Of a stretch of 64,000 nt of DNA, positions 24,746 to 33,804 are shown in pieces (position 1 is the first letter of the stretch; each line of letters opens with the position of its first letter). The notes below the pieces were generated by a model. The model saw only the letters and a list, made by a program, of their open reading frames with translations, did no database searches and was not told where the DNA came from. Source of the DNA: an uncultured Selenomonadales bacterium (lineage in GTDB: Bacteria; Bacillota; Negativicutes; Selenomonadales; Selenomonadaceae); the NCBI GenBank assembly GCA_947307055.1, contig CAMZHX010000010.1, forward strand, positions 1 through 64,000. Direction: 5' to 3'. The position numbers were made by a program, and so were the translations under genes.

Positions 24746-25696
24746 ATGATAGCATATAATTTAATCAATGCCGATTGTTTTTCTTGGATGGCAGAGCAAC
24801 CAGAAAATAGCATAACTGCCATTGTCACCGACCCGCCTTATGGTGTCAAAGAGTATACAGATAAAGAGATTGAAAAGCAACGAGCAGGCAAAGGTGGAAT
24901 ATGGAGAATCCCTCCGGCTTTCGACGGACATAAAAGGAAAGCTCTGCCGCGATTCTCAGTTATAAACGATGACCCGAAAGAACGAAAAAACGTTTATGAC
25001 TTTTTTTCAAAGTGGGCGACATTGGCTCTGCGTGTAATTGTGCCAGGCGGACATGTTTTCATAGCTTCAACGCCTTTACTTTCTGATATATTAAGTTTAG
25101 CAATGAGAAATGCTGGATTTGAACGGAGAGGCGAAATAATAAGAACGATTTCAACTCTGCGCGGCGGCGACCGCCCTAAGGGTGCAGAAATCGAATTTTC
25201 CGAAATATCAGTTATCCCAAAAGGAATGTGGGAACCTTGGGGACTTTATAGAAAACCACTATCCGAAAAAACTGTTGCCGAAAATTTGCGCCGTTGGAAT
25301 GCGGGCGCACTTCGTCGCGAAGATAAAGATTCACCATTTTGTGATTTAATTCAAAGCAGTAAAACTCCGCAGATTGAACGAGAAATTTCTCCGCATCCGA
25401 ATTTAAAGCCGCAAAGTTTTATGAGGAAAATAGTTTATGCCTCTCTTCCGACTGGAAAAGGAATTATCTTAGATCCATTCAGCGGAGGAGGTTCTACACT
25501 TGCCGCCGCAATTCATTTCGGTTATGAATGCATTGGTCTTGAAAGAGATAAGGTGTTTTATGAAATGAGCCAAAGTGCTGTTCCGAAATTAGCTGCTCTT
25601 TACCCCAATTTCTTTACGCAAAAGGCGAATAATTCGGTATTGGCAAAAAGGAAGAAAGTTTCTCGCGATTTCGTTTCAGCTGAGGCGTTATTTTAA
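24746..25696 (+). CDS. Site-specific DNA methyltransferase (beta class, Type II R-M)
   Basis: Exocyclic amino methyltransferase (N6-adenine or N4-cytosine). The catalytic DPPY motif (VTDPPYGVKEYTD) comes early and the SAM-binding motif DPFSGGGSTLAAA late, which is the beta-class order; the region between holds the target recognition part. The upstream AGGAG site fits the ATG. The last 83 bases overlap the convergent restriction gene, and the extra C-terminal tail lies in that overlap. AAAATTTT words, frequent elsewhere, are nearly absent here, which suggests acquisition by transfer. Confidence 0.88.
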   Translation: MIAYNLINADCFSWMAEQPENSITAIVTDPPYGVKEYTDKEIEKQRAGKGGIWRIPPAFDGHKRKALPRFSVINDDPKERKNVYDFFSKWATLALRVIVPGGHVFIASTPLLSDILSLAMRNAGFERRGEIIRTISTLRGGDRPKGAEIEFSEISVIPKGMWEPWGLYRKPLSEKTVAENLRRWNAGALRREDKDSPFCDLIQSSKTPQIEREISPHPNLKPQSFMRKIVYASLPTGKGIILDPFSGGGSTLAAAIHFGYECIGLERDKVFYEMSQSAVPKLAALYPNFFTQKANNSVLAKRKKVSRDFVSAEALF

Positions 25697-26249
25697 TCTT
25701 GTCAAAATTTAGATATACTGTGCCGTCGCGCAATTTTGCAGTGCCGATATTGTTTGTAATGTAGGTTTCTGTGCGCTGTGAATTGTTGTCATTTCTTTGA
25801 CTACCCAAATATTTCCAATCCGAATTTGTACATTCGTAACCTGACAAATTGGCGATTTCGACTTGAATAAATTCTATGTCGCCATTTTCAAATATTTGGT
25901 AACAAATGACAATATGCCAGCCGCTGTGTCCGTTATGTCCTTCTCCGCCTTTGAAGGGCTTTTTTGTAGCCTTAACTTCAAGCCCTATTGATTTGGTTTC
26001 ATGTATGAGGTCAGGATAAGCTCTTTCAGAATTATTGCGATAAACACTGAGCTCACTTAATTTTTTTGTGAAAACATTGGACACCATTCCGCTAAAATTA
26101 TTTGCTTGAATAATGTTGCTTAAATTTATTCCGGTATTTTCGCGAATCATTTTGAAAAATTTTTGGGTATTCTGCAGAGCATGAAAAATATTTTCGCTAC
26201 TCAAGTCTTCAGGCAAAAGTACTTTTCTCAAATATTTCGTAGATAACAT
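25614..26249 (-). CDS. Type II restriction endonuclease-like protein (PD-(D/E)XK)
   Basis: Predicted partner of the 24746 methyltransferase. A PD-(D/E)XK active site is visible: YPDLIHETKSIGLEVKATKK supplies PD, then E-V-K. The rest does not match a family I can name. 211 residues. Ribosome site GAAGGA before the ATG. It is tail-to-tail with the methyltransferase and overlaps it by 83 bases. Its promoter shares a palindrome with that of flhF. Recognition sequence cannot be read from the sequence. Confidence 0.75.
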   Translation of the reverse strand: MLSTKYLRKVLLPEDLSSENIFHALQNTQKFFKMIRENTGINLSNIIQANNFSGMVSNVFTKKLSELSVYRNNSERAYPDLIHETKSIGLEVKATKKPFKGGEGHNGHSGWHIVICYQIFENGDIEFIQVEIANLSGYECTNSDWKYLGSQRNDNNSQRTETYITNNIGTAKLRDGTVYLNFDKIKITPQLKRNREKLSSFLPIPNYSPFA

Positions 26250-26276
26250 TTTTTATCCTTCTCCCAAATTTTTTTG

Positions 26277-26305
26277 AGTGTAAACCCCATAAAAAAAACC
26301 GTCAA
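26277..26305 (-). promoter_or_regulatory. Promoter of the restriction endonuclease gene
   Basis: Minus strand TTGACG (26300-26305), 17 bases, TACACT (26277-26282). The -35 box is the left arm of the palindrome at 26299-26313. Confidence 0.5.
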
Positions 26306-26313
26306 GTTGACGG
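26299..26313. promoter_or_regulatory. Palindrome carrying both divergent -35 boxes
   Basis: CCGTCAA-G-TTGACGG, perfect 7-base arms. Each strand reads TTGACG at the right distance from a -10 box, so one element may serve as -35 for both the restriction gene and flhF, or as an operator for both. A weak terminator reading is possible (A-run on one side) but is a poorer fit. Confidence 0.55.
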
Positions 26314-26336
26314 CGGAAAATTTTTTCTGATATAAT
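26307..26336 (+). promoter_or_regulatory. Near-consensus promoter for flhF-flhG
   Basis: TTGACG (26307-26312), 18 bases, perfect TATAAT (26331-26336), about 37 bases before the flhF start. Confidence 0.65.
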
Positions 26337-26373
26337 TCAGCGAGATAAAATTAGAAATTGGCGGTGATTTTGT

Positions 26374-28167
26374 TTGCAGATAAAAGTTTTTAAAGCCGGC
26401 AATATGAAAGACGCAATGGCCGCAATGAAAGCCGAACTCGGCGAAGAGGCCGTCATATTGCACAGCAAAAAATATAAGGAAGGCGGGATTTTGGGAATCG
26501 GCAGTCGCGAAGTCGTCGAGATAACTGCGGCGGTCGAAGAAAATTCCCTGCCCAAAAAATCAGAGCCGACGCGCCTTAAACACCCGACCGTTTTGAATCG
26601 CTACAAGACTGACGGAACTGCCGAAGGCGTCGCCGGAGCTGAACAAGCTATCGAAAATCTTTCTGCCGAGCCTAAGGAAGAAAGCCCGCGCTCAATGCAA
26701 CTCGAAGAACTCGCAGAAAAAGTTTCAGAGCAAAAAAAATTAGCCGAATTACCTAAAACTTTTGAAGACACGCTCGGAGAAGAAATTAAGCCAGAAGTTG
26801 AAGTCCCACCCGTCGAAGAATCTAAGCCTGAAGTCGAAGCCCCGCACGTAGAAGAACCTAAGCCTGAAGTCGAAGCCCAGCACGTAGAAGAACCTAAGCC
26901 CGAAGTCAAAGCCCCGCACGTAGAAGAACCTAAGCCTGAAGTCAAGCCTCCGCTCGTAGAAGAATCTAAGCCCGAAGTCAAACCTCCGCTCGTAGAAAAA
27001 ACTAAGCCAGAAGTCAAAGCGCCACCCGCAAAAAAATCTGCGCCCGAAGTTAAACCTAAGCCCGTTGAAAAACCTAAGCCCGCAGTCAAACCTCAACAGC
27101 AAACCGCAACGTTCACGCAAGAACAAATCGCGCAGACACAAGCAATGATTATGGCGCAATTCAATCAAATGCAGATGATGCAACAGGCCGCAATCGCTCA
27201 AGCACAAGCGCAGGCCGCCGAACAAATTCGACTTCAACAAGCCGCACAAGCTCAACAAGCCGCAATCGCGCAGGCGCAACCGTCAAGTCAGAGCGATGAA
27301 AAAATTAAGCGGCTCGAAGAAGAAATCGCGCAAATGAAAGCATTGCTCGCAGAGGTTTTGGGTCGCGAATCAAAACAAAATGGCGTGTCACTCCACGAGG
27401 CTTTAAAGCGTCAAGAGGTCGACGAGGATATTTTAAAGGAAATGGCCGCGCAGGCAAATCCAGGCGATACGCTCGTTGAAATGCATACGCCCGCCGCTAA
27501 AACTACGCTCAACAATTACCTAAGCGAGCACGTCAGATTTTCCGACGGCGTTAAACTCAATCGGCACGGCGTCAGGATAGTCGCTCTGCTCGGCACGACC
27601 GGTGTTGGCAAAACTACGACGCTTGCCAAAATCGCTGCCAAATTCGTTTTGGAGCAAAGAGCCGACGTCGCACTGATAACCGCCGACACCTACAGAATTT
27701 CCGCCGTCGAACAGCTCAAAACTTATTCCGACATTTTGGAGTTGCCGCTCGAAATAGTTTACAATCCGCCCGAACTCTCCGCCGCTATCGAACGCCACCG
27801 CAATAAAGAACTTATCCTAATCGACACCGCCGGACGCAGTCAGCATAACGAATATCAAATGCGCGAGCTCGAAGAATTTTTGCGCGTCAATCCCAGAATC
27901 GAAAAGCACTTAGTCATAAGCGCGACCACGAAATACACCGACGCTAAGCAGATTATGAATAAATTTTCGCAAGTCAATCCCGACAGAATTATTTTCACTA
28001 AAATCGACGAGACCGGCAGCTTGGGTATGATTGTCAACCTGCTGAACGATAACAGATATTCGCTGTCATACATAACGACCGGTCAGAGCGTCCCGGATGA
28101 CATTGAACGCGCAAGTTCGGAAGTGCTTAGCAATCTTCTGCTCGAAAAGGTCGAGGAGAGTAATTAA
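26374..28167 (+). CDS. flhF: FlhF, flagellar SRP-type GTPase
   Basis: Places flagella and promotes FliF assembly. The N-terminal B domain (QIKVFKAGNMKDAMAAMKAELG) is intact. Then comes a long insert: about ten proline-rich 10-residue repeats such as KPEVEAPHVEEP (residues 139-240) and a Gln/Ala-rich coiled stretch (about 245-330). The NG domain has P-loop GTTGVGKTTTLAK (about residue 407), TADTYRISAVEQL, DTAGRS and TKIDETGSLG. At 597 residues it is longer than the usual 350-450 because of the insert. TTG start. Confidence 0.94.
   Translation: MQIKVFKAGNMKDAMAAMKAELGEEAVILHSKKYKEGGILGIGSREVVEITAAVEENSLPKKSEPTRLKHPTVLNRYKTDGTAEGVAGAEQAIENLSAEPKEESPRSMQLEELAEKVSEQKKLAELPKTFEDTLGEEIKPEVEVPPVEESKPEVEAPHVEEPKPEVEAQHVEEPKPEVKAPHVEEPKPEVKPPLVEESKPEVKPPLVEKTKPEVKAPPAKKSAPEVKPKPVEKPKPAVKPQQQTATFTQEQIAQTQAMIMAQFNQMQMMQQAAIAQAQAQAAEQIRLQQAAQAQQAAIAQAQPSSQSDEKIKRLEEEIAQMKALLAEVLGRESKQNGVSLHEALKRQEVDEDILKEMAAQANPGDTLVEMHTPAAKTTLNNYLSEHVRFSDGVKLNRHGVRIVALLGTTGVGKTTTLAKIAAKFVLEQRADVALITADTYRISAVEQLKTYSDILELPLEIVYNPPELSAAIERHRNKELILIDTAGRSQHNEYQMRELEEFLRVNPRIEKHLVISATTKYTDAKQIMNKFSQVNPDRIIFTKIDETGSLGMIVNLLNDNRYSLSYITTGQSVPDDIERASSEVLSNLLLEKVEESN
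26788..27093. repeat. 30-base tandem repeat in flhF
   Basis: About ten in-frame units of 30 bases encoding KPEV-x2-P-x-VEE-type decamers. Units differ at few positions, so copy number could vary between strains. Confidence 0.75.
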
Positions 28168-28179
28168 GAGGTAGGAAAA

Positions 28180-29079
28180 ATGTCTGACCAAGCATCAAGG
28201 CTGAGAAATTTGGTTGAAGAGCGCGCCCAAGAGGATGCGTTGGCGCGAGAGATAGGAGAACTTTATTTCGATGTCGCGGAAAATACACGTGTCATAGCGA
28301 TAACGAGCGGCAAGGGCGGTACGGGAAAAACTTCGCTGGCCGTCAACCTCGCAATCGGTTTGCAATCGGCCGGACAAAAAGTCTTGCTGATTGACGCCGA
28401 TATTGGCATGGCCAATGTGAATCTTTTAATGGGCTCCGTGACTAATCGAAGTTTGATTGACCTTTTGAATGACGACGTGGAACTTGAGGACGTTGTGGAA
28501 GCGGGCGTCGGGGGCGTGAAATATATTTCGGGCGTGGCGGCGATTGAAGCGACGTTGAATTTAAATCGCGCCGAGCAAAGGAAGTTGCATAAAAAACTGG
28601 GTCGTTGCTCCGATTTGGCGAATGTCATAATAATTGATACGGGCGCGGGACTTAATCGCAATGTCATTGAATTTATTTTGGCGGCGGAAGAAGTTTTGCT
28701 CGTGACGACGCCCGAACCTACCGCCCTTGCCGATGCCTACGCCGTCATAAAAGCTTACACGACTTACACCGAGCGGCGCAATATTAAGTTAGTCGTTAAT
28801 CGCGTCCGCGAGGAGGAAGATTGCGACGACGTAACAGAAAAAATCAACCAGACCACGAAAAAATTTTTAGGCGTGGAGGTTGAGTGCCTTGGTTACATTT
28901 ACGAGGATAAAGCCGTTTCGGAGGCGGTGCATAAGCAGGAACCGTTTATAATTGGCAACCCGAAATCATCTGCGGCGCGTTGTGTTCAAGAACTCGTCAA
29001 AAGTTTGTTGAGTGGCGAGAGAATGGGTTCTGTGTCGCGAGGCTGGCGCGGCTTTTTGGACAGGTTATTTGGCTATTGA
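28180..29079 (+). CDS. flhG: FlhG (FleN/YlxH), MinD-type ATPase controlling flagellar number
   Basis: ParA/MinD family regulator that stimulates FlhF GTPase. An N-terminal basic helix (SRLRNLVEERAQED) corresponds to the FlhF-activating peptide. The deviant Walker A is TSGKGGTGKTSLAVN, the A' box VLLIDADIGMANVNLLMG and the switch IIIDTGAGLNRNVIEF. A C-terminal amphipathic helix (WRGFLDRLFGY) may bind membrane. 299 residues. Twelve bases after flhF. Confidence 0.94.
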   Translation: MSDQASRLRNLVEERAQEDALAREIGELYFDVAENTRVIAITSGKGGTGKTSLAVNLAIGLQSAGQKVLLIDADIGMANVNLLMGSVTNRSLIDLLNDDVELEDVVEAGVGGVKYISGVAAIEATLNLNRAEQRKLHKKLGRCSDLANVIIIDTGAGLNRNVIEFILAAEEVLLVTTPEPTALADAYAVIKAYTTYTERRNIKLVVNRVREEEDCDDVTEKINQTTKKFLGVEVECLGYIYEDKAVSEAVHKQEPFIIGNPKSSAARCVQELVKSLLSGERMGSVSRGWRGFLDRLFGY

Positions 29080-29105
29080 CAAGAGGGAGATAATTTTTAC
29101 TTAAG

Positions 29106-30203
29106 TTAGACGTTGAAGCGGAAATAGGTAACGTCGCCGTCCTGCATGACATAATCTTTGCCCTCAAGGCGGACAAGTCCCTTATCGCGGGCGGCATTGA
29201 TTGAGCCGAGCCGAATCAAATCATCGTAGTTGACAATCTCGGCGCGAATAAAACCGCGTTCAATGTCGCTGTGAATTTTGCCCGCCGCCTTGACTGCCAC
29301 CGTACCTTTTTTAATCGTCCAGGCGCGGCACTCGTCAGGACCCGCCGTCAAGAACGTCATCAAGCCCAGCAAGTCAAACGCCGCGTGAATCAATCTATCC
29401 AACCCCGAACTGTTTAAGCCCAAGTCAATCAAAAATTCTTTAGCCTCGTCGGCGTCTAGCTCTGCAATTTCCGATTCAACCTTCGCGCAGATGACGACTA
29501 CTTGAGCACCCTCCGTCGCGGCGAGCTCCCGAACTTTTTTGACGTGGGCATTTTCTTTAGTCAATTCCTCTTCCGCGACGTTCGCAATGTACAGCGTTGG
29601 CTTGAGCGTCAAAAGATTTGCGTCGCGAATCGCGTAAAGTTCATCGTCATTGAGATTCAAACTCCGCGCAGGTTTTGCATTGTCCAGAGAATCTTTGACG
29701 CGCTCCAAAATTTCAGCTTCAAACTTAGCCTCTTTGCTCCCAGATTTCAAAAGCTTGGCGACTTTAGCGAGCCGCTTTTCTACAATGTCCAAATCAGCAA
29801 GGCAAAGTTCGGTTTGAATCGTATCAATATCGCGGAGTGGGTCAATCGTATCGGCGACGTGAGTAATATTTTCATCCTCGAAGCAGCGCACGACGTGAGC
29901 AATCGCATCGACTTGGCGAATGTGTTCGAGAAATTTATTGCCGAGCCCCTCGCCCTTCGACGCGCCCTTGACCAATCCCGCAATGTCGACAAATCGGACG
30001 CTCGCGGGGGTTGTTTTCTTAGAGCTGTAAAGTTTCGTCAGAACGTCAAGGCGCGGGTCGGGCACGGCAACTACTCCGACATTCGGTTCAATCGTGCAGA
30101 AAGGATAATTTGCCGCCTCCGCGCCGGCTTTGGTTATCGCATTAAAAAGCGTCGACTTGCCGACATTTGGCAAACCGACGATACCAACTTCAAGACTGCT
30201 CAT
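29106..30203 (-). CDS. ychF: YchF/OLA1-type ATPase
   Basis: Obg-family P-loop protein that prefers ATP, bound to ribosomes and linked to stress and translation start. Motifs: [53 protein letters not shown]; the NxxE (NVAEEEL) replaces NKxD as in the family; a TGS domain ends with [13 protein letters not shown]. 365 residues, exactly typical. GGAGG site lies within the rnhB 3' end; the two genes abut. Confidence 0.97.
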   Translation of the reverse strand: MSSLEVGIVGLPNVGKSTLFNAITKAGAEAANYPFCTIEPNVGVVAVPDPRLDVLTKLYSSKKTTPASVRFVDIAGLVKGASKGEGLGNKFLEHIRQVDAIAHVVRCFEDENITHVADTIDPLRDIDTIQTELCLADLDIVEKRLAKVAKLLKSGSKEAKFEAEILERVKDSLDNAKPARSLNLNDDELYAIRDANLLTLKPTLYIANVAEEELTKENAHVKKVRELAATEGAQVVVICAKVESEIAELDADEAKEFLIDLGLNSSGLDRLIHAAFDLLGLMTFLTAGPDECRAWTIKKGTVAVKAAGKIHSDIERGFIRAEIVNYDDLIRLGSINAARDKGLVRLEGKDYVMQDGDVTYFRFNV

Positions 30204-30863
30204 TTAAATTTTTCCTCCAGTGTTTAATAGACTTTTGACGGGATTAAAAGATTTCCTGTGAATCGGACTGCCGCCGAGCTTTTCGATAGCGGCGATATGT
30301 TCTTTAGTGCCGTAGCCGCGATTGTGTTCAAAGCCGTAGCCGGGATAAGTCAAAGCCCATTGGTCGGCGAGACGGTCGCGAGTAACTTTGGCGATAATCG
30401 ACGCGGCAGCAATCGAAGCACTTAGGGCGTCGCCGTGAACAATCGAGCGCGATTTAATTTCGCCGAAGTCGACTTTCATAGCGTCGGTAAGGACGAAATC
30501 GGGCTGAACGTCTAAACCTTCGACGGCGCGTTTCATTCCCGCGAGCGTCGCTTGGTAAATGTTCAGCGTGTCAATTTCATCAATCTCGACGCTTACGACA
30601 TTCCAACTTATCGCGGCTGAAGTGATTTTGTCGTAGAGGTCTTCGCGGATTTTGGCGGAAAGTTTTTTAGAATCGTCGAGGCGTTCAAGGTATAAATTTT
30701 CGGGCAGAATAACCGCCGCGACCATAACCGCTCCGACTAGCGAACCGCGCCCCGCTTCGTCCACGCCCGCTATCAATTTGAATCCATCTGCGCGGGCTTG
30801 AGTTTCAAACTTGTAAAGATTTTCGACGCGCTCCCTATCCAAATCAGCTAAAAATTTTTTCAT
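30204..30863 (-). CDS. rnhB: RNase HII
   Basis: Removes ribonucleotides and RNA primers from DNA hybrids. Active-site motif AGVDEAGRGSLVGAVMVAAV gives the D-E pair, followed by LDDSKKLSAKIREDLYD, VLTDAMKVDF and the second Asp region (ASIIAKVTRDRLADQW, YPGYGFEHNRGYGTKEH). 219 residues, normal. Separated from lptF by a family C repeat. Confidence 0.96.
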   Translation of the reverse strand: MKKFLADLDRERVENLYKFETQARADGFKLIAGVDEAGRGSLVGAVMVAAVILPENLYLERLDDSKKLSAKIREDLYDKITSAAISWNVVSVEIDEIDTLNIYQATLAGMKRAVEGLDVQPDFVLTDAMKVDFGEIKSRSIVHGDALSASIAAASIIAKVTRDRLADQWALTYPGYGFEHNRGYGTKEHIAAIEKLGGSPIHRKSFNPVKSLLNTGGKI

Positions 30864-30882
30864 AAGCTCGCCCCCGATGAAG

Positions 30883-30957
30883 GTTATTAGGTGGGCAGGT
30901 GGATAGGTGGATAGTAATTAGCTAACAACCTAACCACCTAACAACCTATCCACCTAA
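30883..30957. repeat. Repeat family C between lptF and rnhB
   Basis: Inverted array of AGGTGGATAGGTGG on one side and ACCTAACCACCTAACAACCT on the other. It begins just after the lptF stop. A second copy is at 52366-52421. Confidence 0.75.
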
Positions 30958-30959
30958 AA

Positions 30960-32054
30960 TCACTTCGACGCCCGATAAATTAACACGAAGCCCGAAAGCA
31001 ATCCGATTATGTTCGGTATCCAGACGGCGTACATTGGCGCGATTGCTCCAGAACGCCCGATTGCATTCGCCAAAGTCATTATCGCGTAGTACAGAAAGAT
31101 TATCACGACGCTAAGCGCGAATCCGACTGATGACGGCGTTCTTGTCGGCTGAAGTCCCAACGGCACCCCGATTAGTGCGAAAATTAAACTCGCCATTGGC
31201 ACCGTCACGCGCTGATAAAGTTCGGTCTCTAATTTGTTCGTGTTGACGTATTGCGACTTCATGATTGCGATTTGCGCTTTGAGTTCGCTCATTGTCAATT
31301 CTTCGGGCTTTTTCTGCTCGCGAACGATTTGGCGTGGGCTGGCGTTGACCGGTAAAATTTGTTGGTCGAATTTCATCGTATGCGTTCTTTGGTCGTCCGA
31401 CAAGTCATAAATCATGCCGTCATGCATAATCCATTTAGCGTCGCGCCACTCGGCATAAGAAGCGTTTTCGACGTGCGTAACTTTGCCGTCTTCGTTGAGC
31501 ACTTGCATAGTCACGCCCTCTAAAATTTCTTCCTGCGCCTTGTACTCGCGAGCGTAAATCAATCGCTCCATGCGCTCGCCGGCGAATTCCTTAACGATAA
31601 TGTGGTCTTGCGACTTCAGCTCGGTATTGCCTTGAATCTCGTAGTAGACGACGTTGTTATAAGCGGTATTCGCCCACGGCACGACGTGTTCATTAAAAAG
31701 AATCGCGGTTATTGTGACTATCATTCCCAAAATAATGGCGGGCGCGGCAATTCGGCTGAAACTTATCCCGCAAGATTTCATAGCGGTAATTTCGCTCGAA
31801 CTCGATAGCCGCCCGAATGTCAAAAGCGTCGCTAGTAGCATTGACATTGGGAAAGTCCACATGATTATTGCGGGCAAGCCGTAGACGAAAATTTTCACGA
31901 CGGACGTAAGGCTTGCGCCGTAATCGGTGATGTAGCGCGCGATTTTAAACAGCGTGCCCGAACCTATGAAAACCGCCGTGAAGGCGCATATCGCGAACAG
32001 AAACGCGAATATGACTTCTTGAAAAATATATCTGTCAAGTATCCTAACGCGCAT
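30960..32054 (-). CDS. lptF: LptF/LptG family LPS export permease
   Basis: Inner-membrane half of the LptB2FG transporter that lifts LPS onto the Lpt bridge. N-terminal membrane spans (RILDRYIFQEVIFAFLFAICAFTAVF), a periplasmic beta-jellyroll domain (about residues 130-270) and three C-terminal spans (SLIFALIGVPLGLQ, GFALSVVIIFLYYAIM). Only one permease is encoded here; its partner may be elsewhere or it may work as a homodimer. Start at the ATG seven bases after GGAGG. Downstream of lptB. Confidence 0.92.
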   Translation of the reverse strand: MRVRILDRYIFQEVIFAFLFAICAFTAVFIGSGTLFKIARYITDYGASLTSVVKIFVYGLPAIIMWTFPMSMLLATLLTFGRLSSSSEITAMKSCGISFSRIAAPAIILGMIVTITAILFNEHVVPWANTAYNNVVYYEIQGNTELKSQDHIIVKEFAGERMERLIYAREYKAQEEILEGVTMQVLNEDGKVTHVENASYAEWRDAKWIMHDGMIYDLSDDQRTHTMKFDQQILPVNASPRQIVREQKKPEELTMSELKAQIAIMKSQYVNTNKLETELYQRVTVPMASLIFALIGVPLGLQPTRTPSSVGFALSVVIIFLYYAIMTLANAIGRSGAIAPMYAVWIPNIIGLLSGFVLIYRASK

Positions 32055-32070
32055 CAAATGACCTCCGTTT

Positions 32071-32165
32071 AAGGGGAATGGGAAAAGGGAAATGGGAAAA
32101 GGGAAATGGGAAAAGTCTTTTTCTTATCCTCCCCTTTTCCCTTCTCCCATCTCCCTTTTCCCTTA
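32071..32165. repeat. Repeat family B between lptB and lptF
   Basis: GGGAATGGGAAAAGGGAAAT words facing CCCTTCTCCCATCTCCC words. The TAA stop of lptB is formed at its edge (TTGTAAGGGAAAAGG on the minus strand). Confidence 0.8.
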
Positions 32166-32882
32166 CAAAGTAAAATTGCTGCCGAGATAAAATTTCTTAG
32201 CAATGTCGCTGTTAGCAATCTCTTCCGCGTTGCCCTCAAGTAAAATTTTCCCCTCGTTGAGAATATAGGCGCGGTCGACAATGTGCAGAGTTTCGCGGAC
32301 ATTGTGGTCGGTGATTAGAATTCCCATGCCGCGTTTCTTGAGATATTTTATAATTTCCTGAATGTCGGCAACCGCTAACGGGTCGACGCCCGCAAATGGT
32401 TCGTCCAACAAAATAAATTTCGGCTCAAGTGCAAGGCATCGCGCAATTTCTACTCGTCGCCGCTCGCCGCCTGAAAGTTCTGTGCCCTTGCGCTTCTCTA
32501 CGTGACGAATGCTGAATTCCCGCAAAAGTTCATTCAGACGTTTTCGCCGCGCTTGCTTATCCAAATTGAGCGTTTCAAGTATCGCCATTATATTTTCCTC
32601 GACCGTCAGCTTGCGGAAAATCGACGCCTCTTGGGTTAGGTAACTTATCCCCAACTCGGCGCGGCGATACATTGGCAATTTGGAAATATTTACGTCGGAG
32701 ATAAACACTTCGCCCGAATCCGGTCGTTCAAGCCCGACCATCATATAAAAGGAAGTCGTTTTGCCCGCGCCGTTCGGTCCCAATAACCCGACAACTTCGC
32801 CCGTCTCTACCTTGAGCGAAACTTTATTTACTACTGTGCGCTTCTTGAAAGATTTAACTAAATCCTTCGCTTCAAGATTCAT
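32163..32882 (-). CDS. lptB: LptB, LPS export ATPase
   Basis: ABC ATPase powering LPS extraction. Walker [15 protein letters not shown]-loop [17 protein letters not shown], signature [16 protein letters not shown], Walker [14 protein letters not shown] and H-loop [10 protein letters not shown] are all LptB-like, including the FAGVDP and TDHNVRETL phrases that mark the family. 239 residues. It lies 76 bases downstream of lptA, with a terminator-like hairpin between them. Confidence 0.97.
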   Translation of the reverse strand: MNLEAKDLVKSFKKRTVVNKVSLKVETGEVVGLLGPNGAGKTTSFYMMVGLERPDSGEVFISDVNISKLPMYRRAELGISYLTQEASIFRKLTVEENIMAILETLNLDKQARRKRLNELLREFSIRHVEKRKGTELSGGERRRVEIARCLALEPKFILLDEPFAGVDPLAVADIQEIIKYLKKRGMGILITDHNVRETLHIVDRAYILNEGKILLEGNAEEIANSDIAKKFYLGSNFTL

Positions 32883-32918
32883 ACTTTGTCGCCTCTGAAT
32901 AGTTTTCTACATGATAGC

Positions 32919-32958
32919 AAAAAAAATCCCCTATCGCAATTTCGACAGGGAAATTTTT
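32919..32958 (-). terminator. Hairpin with T-runs between lptA and lptB
   Basis: Minus strand: CCCTGTCG-AAATTG-CGATAGGG followed by GATTTTTTTT; an 8-base stem with one G-U pair. On the plus strand a T-run also follows. It would end or attenuate lptA transcripts before lptB. Confidence 0.7.
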
Positions 32959-33795
32959 TTACTCGGCTTTAGATTCTTCAGGGTCAATTACAACTGTCTC
33001 ATCGGAAGATTTTTTATCTGGTTCGGCCTGCGCGGAAGGTTCTTTATCGGTCGTCGGCATAGGCGGCATTTCAAATTTCGGCGCGGCTTTCAAGTTGCCG
33101 TCGTCAGCAAGGTAAACCGTCAAGCGATTGCCGCGAATCGTATTGTTATCTTGAATCGCCCACGCGTTGCCGCTCAAAACGGCTTTACCGGCATCCTTGC
33201 CGTTATAGTCGACATTATCGCCGCCCGCCTCCATATTCCGCGCAGGACTCACGAGGTGCGCATTGCCCCGCCCGATATAAAGTTCGTCGTCAATCCAACC
33301 TTCCATTTTGTCGGCGGTGAATGTTCCTTCAACGCGACTTTCGGCCAATCCGCCCGTCGGTATCACGAAATGTTTTCTGTCGTCGGGGTAATAGTCAATG
33401 TGCTCGCTTGTGAAAGTGCGCGTGTCGCCTTCGGGATATTTTTCGTTGGGCGCAAGATTTTGCGTGGCTATGACGTTGCCGTCCGCCATCATATGTCCTT
33501 GCCCGTTGCTAGCCAAAGCGTTGCAAGTTATGCGCATATCCTCGCGCACGACGATTACATTGCCCAAAAGCCGCGCTTCCTTAGTGTTGACGTTGAACAG
33601 CGCGTGAAGTCCGGTCGCCTTAGTCGCGCCGTGCTTCAATAGGACGTTGCCTTCCGCCGTGACAATCCCGCTATTCATGTCGTACTCAATAGCGTCGGCA
33701 TTAACTTCGGACGGCTCATCATTTTGCGGAGCCGCTATTGCTATAGAACTAACAAGCATTGTCGCCGCCAACGCCGCTAAAATTTTTTTCTTCAT
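32959..33795 (-). CDS. lptA: LptA/OstA-type periplasmic LPS transport protein
   Basis: Periplasmic beta-jellyroll that bridges inner and outer membrane for LPS. Signal peptide (to AIAAP), then repeats of OstA-like strands: VNADAIEYDMNSGIVTAEGN, LLKHGATKATG, LLGNVIVV, MMADGNVIATQ. At 278 residues it is longer than E. coli LptA (185) and appears to hold two OstA domains, followed by a disordered acidic tail (PPMPTTDKEPSAQAEP). Ten bases after lptC. Confidence 0.9.
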   Translation of the reverse strand: MKKKILAALAATMLVSSIAIAAPQNDEPSEVNADAIEYDMNSGIVTAEGNVLLKHGATKATGLHALFNVNTKEARLLGNVIVVREDMRITCNALASNGQGHMMADGNVIATQNLAPNEKYPEGDTRTFTSEHIDYYPDDRKHFVIPTGGLAESRVEGTFTADKMEGWIDDELYIGRGNAHLVSPARNMEAGGDNVDYNGKDAGKAVLSGNAWAIQDNNTIRGNRLTVYLADDGNLKAAPKFEMPPMPTTDKEPSAQAEPDKKSSDETVVIDPEESKAE

Positions 33796-33804
33796 GATAA
33801 AACC

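Noticed and set aside
26299-26313. Reading the CCGTCAAGTTGACGG palindrome as a terminator
   Set aside because: It lies between divergent genes where no terminator is needed, and fits -35 boxes on both strands much better.
26601-27279. Antisense frames over the flhF repeat region
   Set aside because: Repeat artefact; the flhF frame joins conserved B and NG domains.
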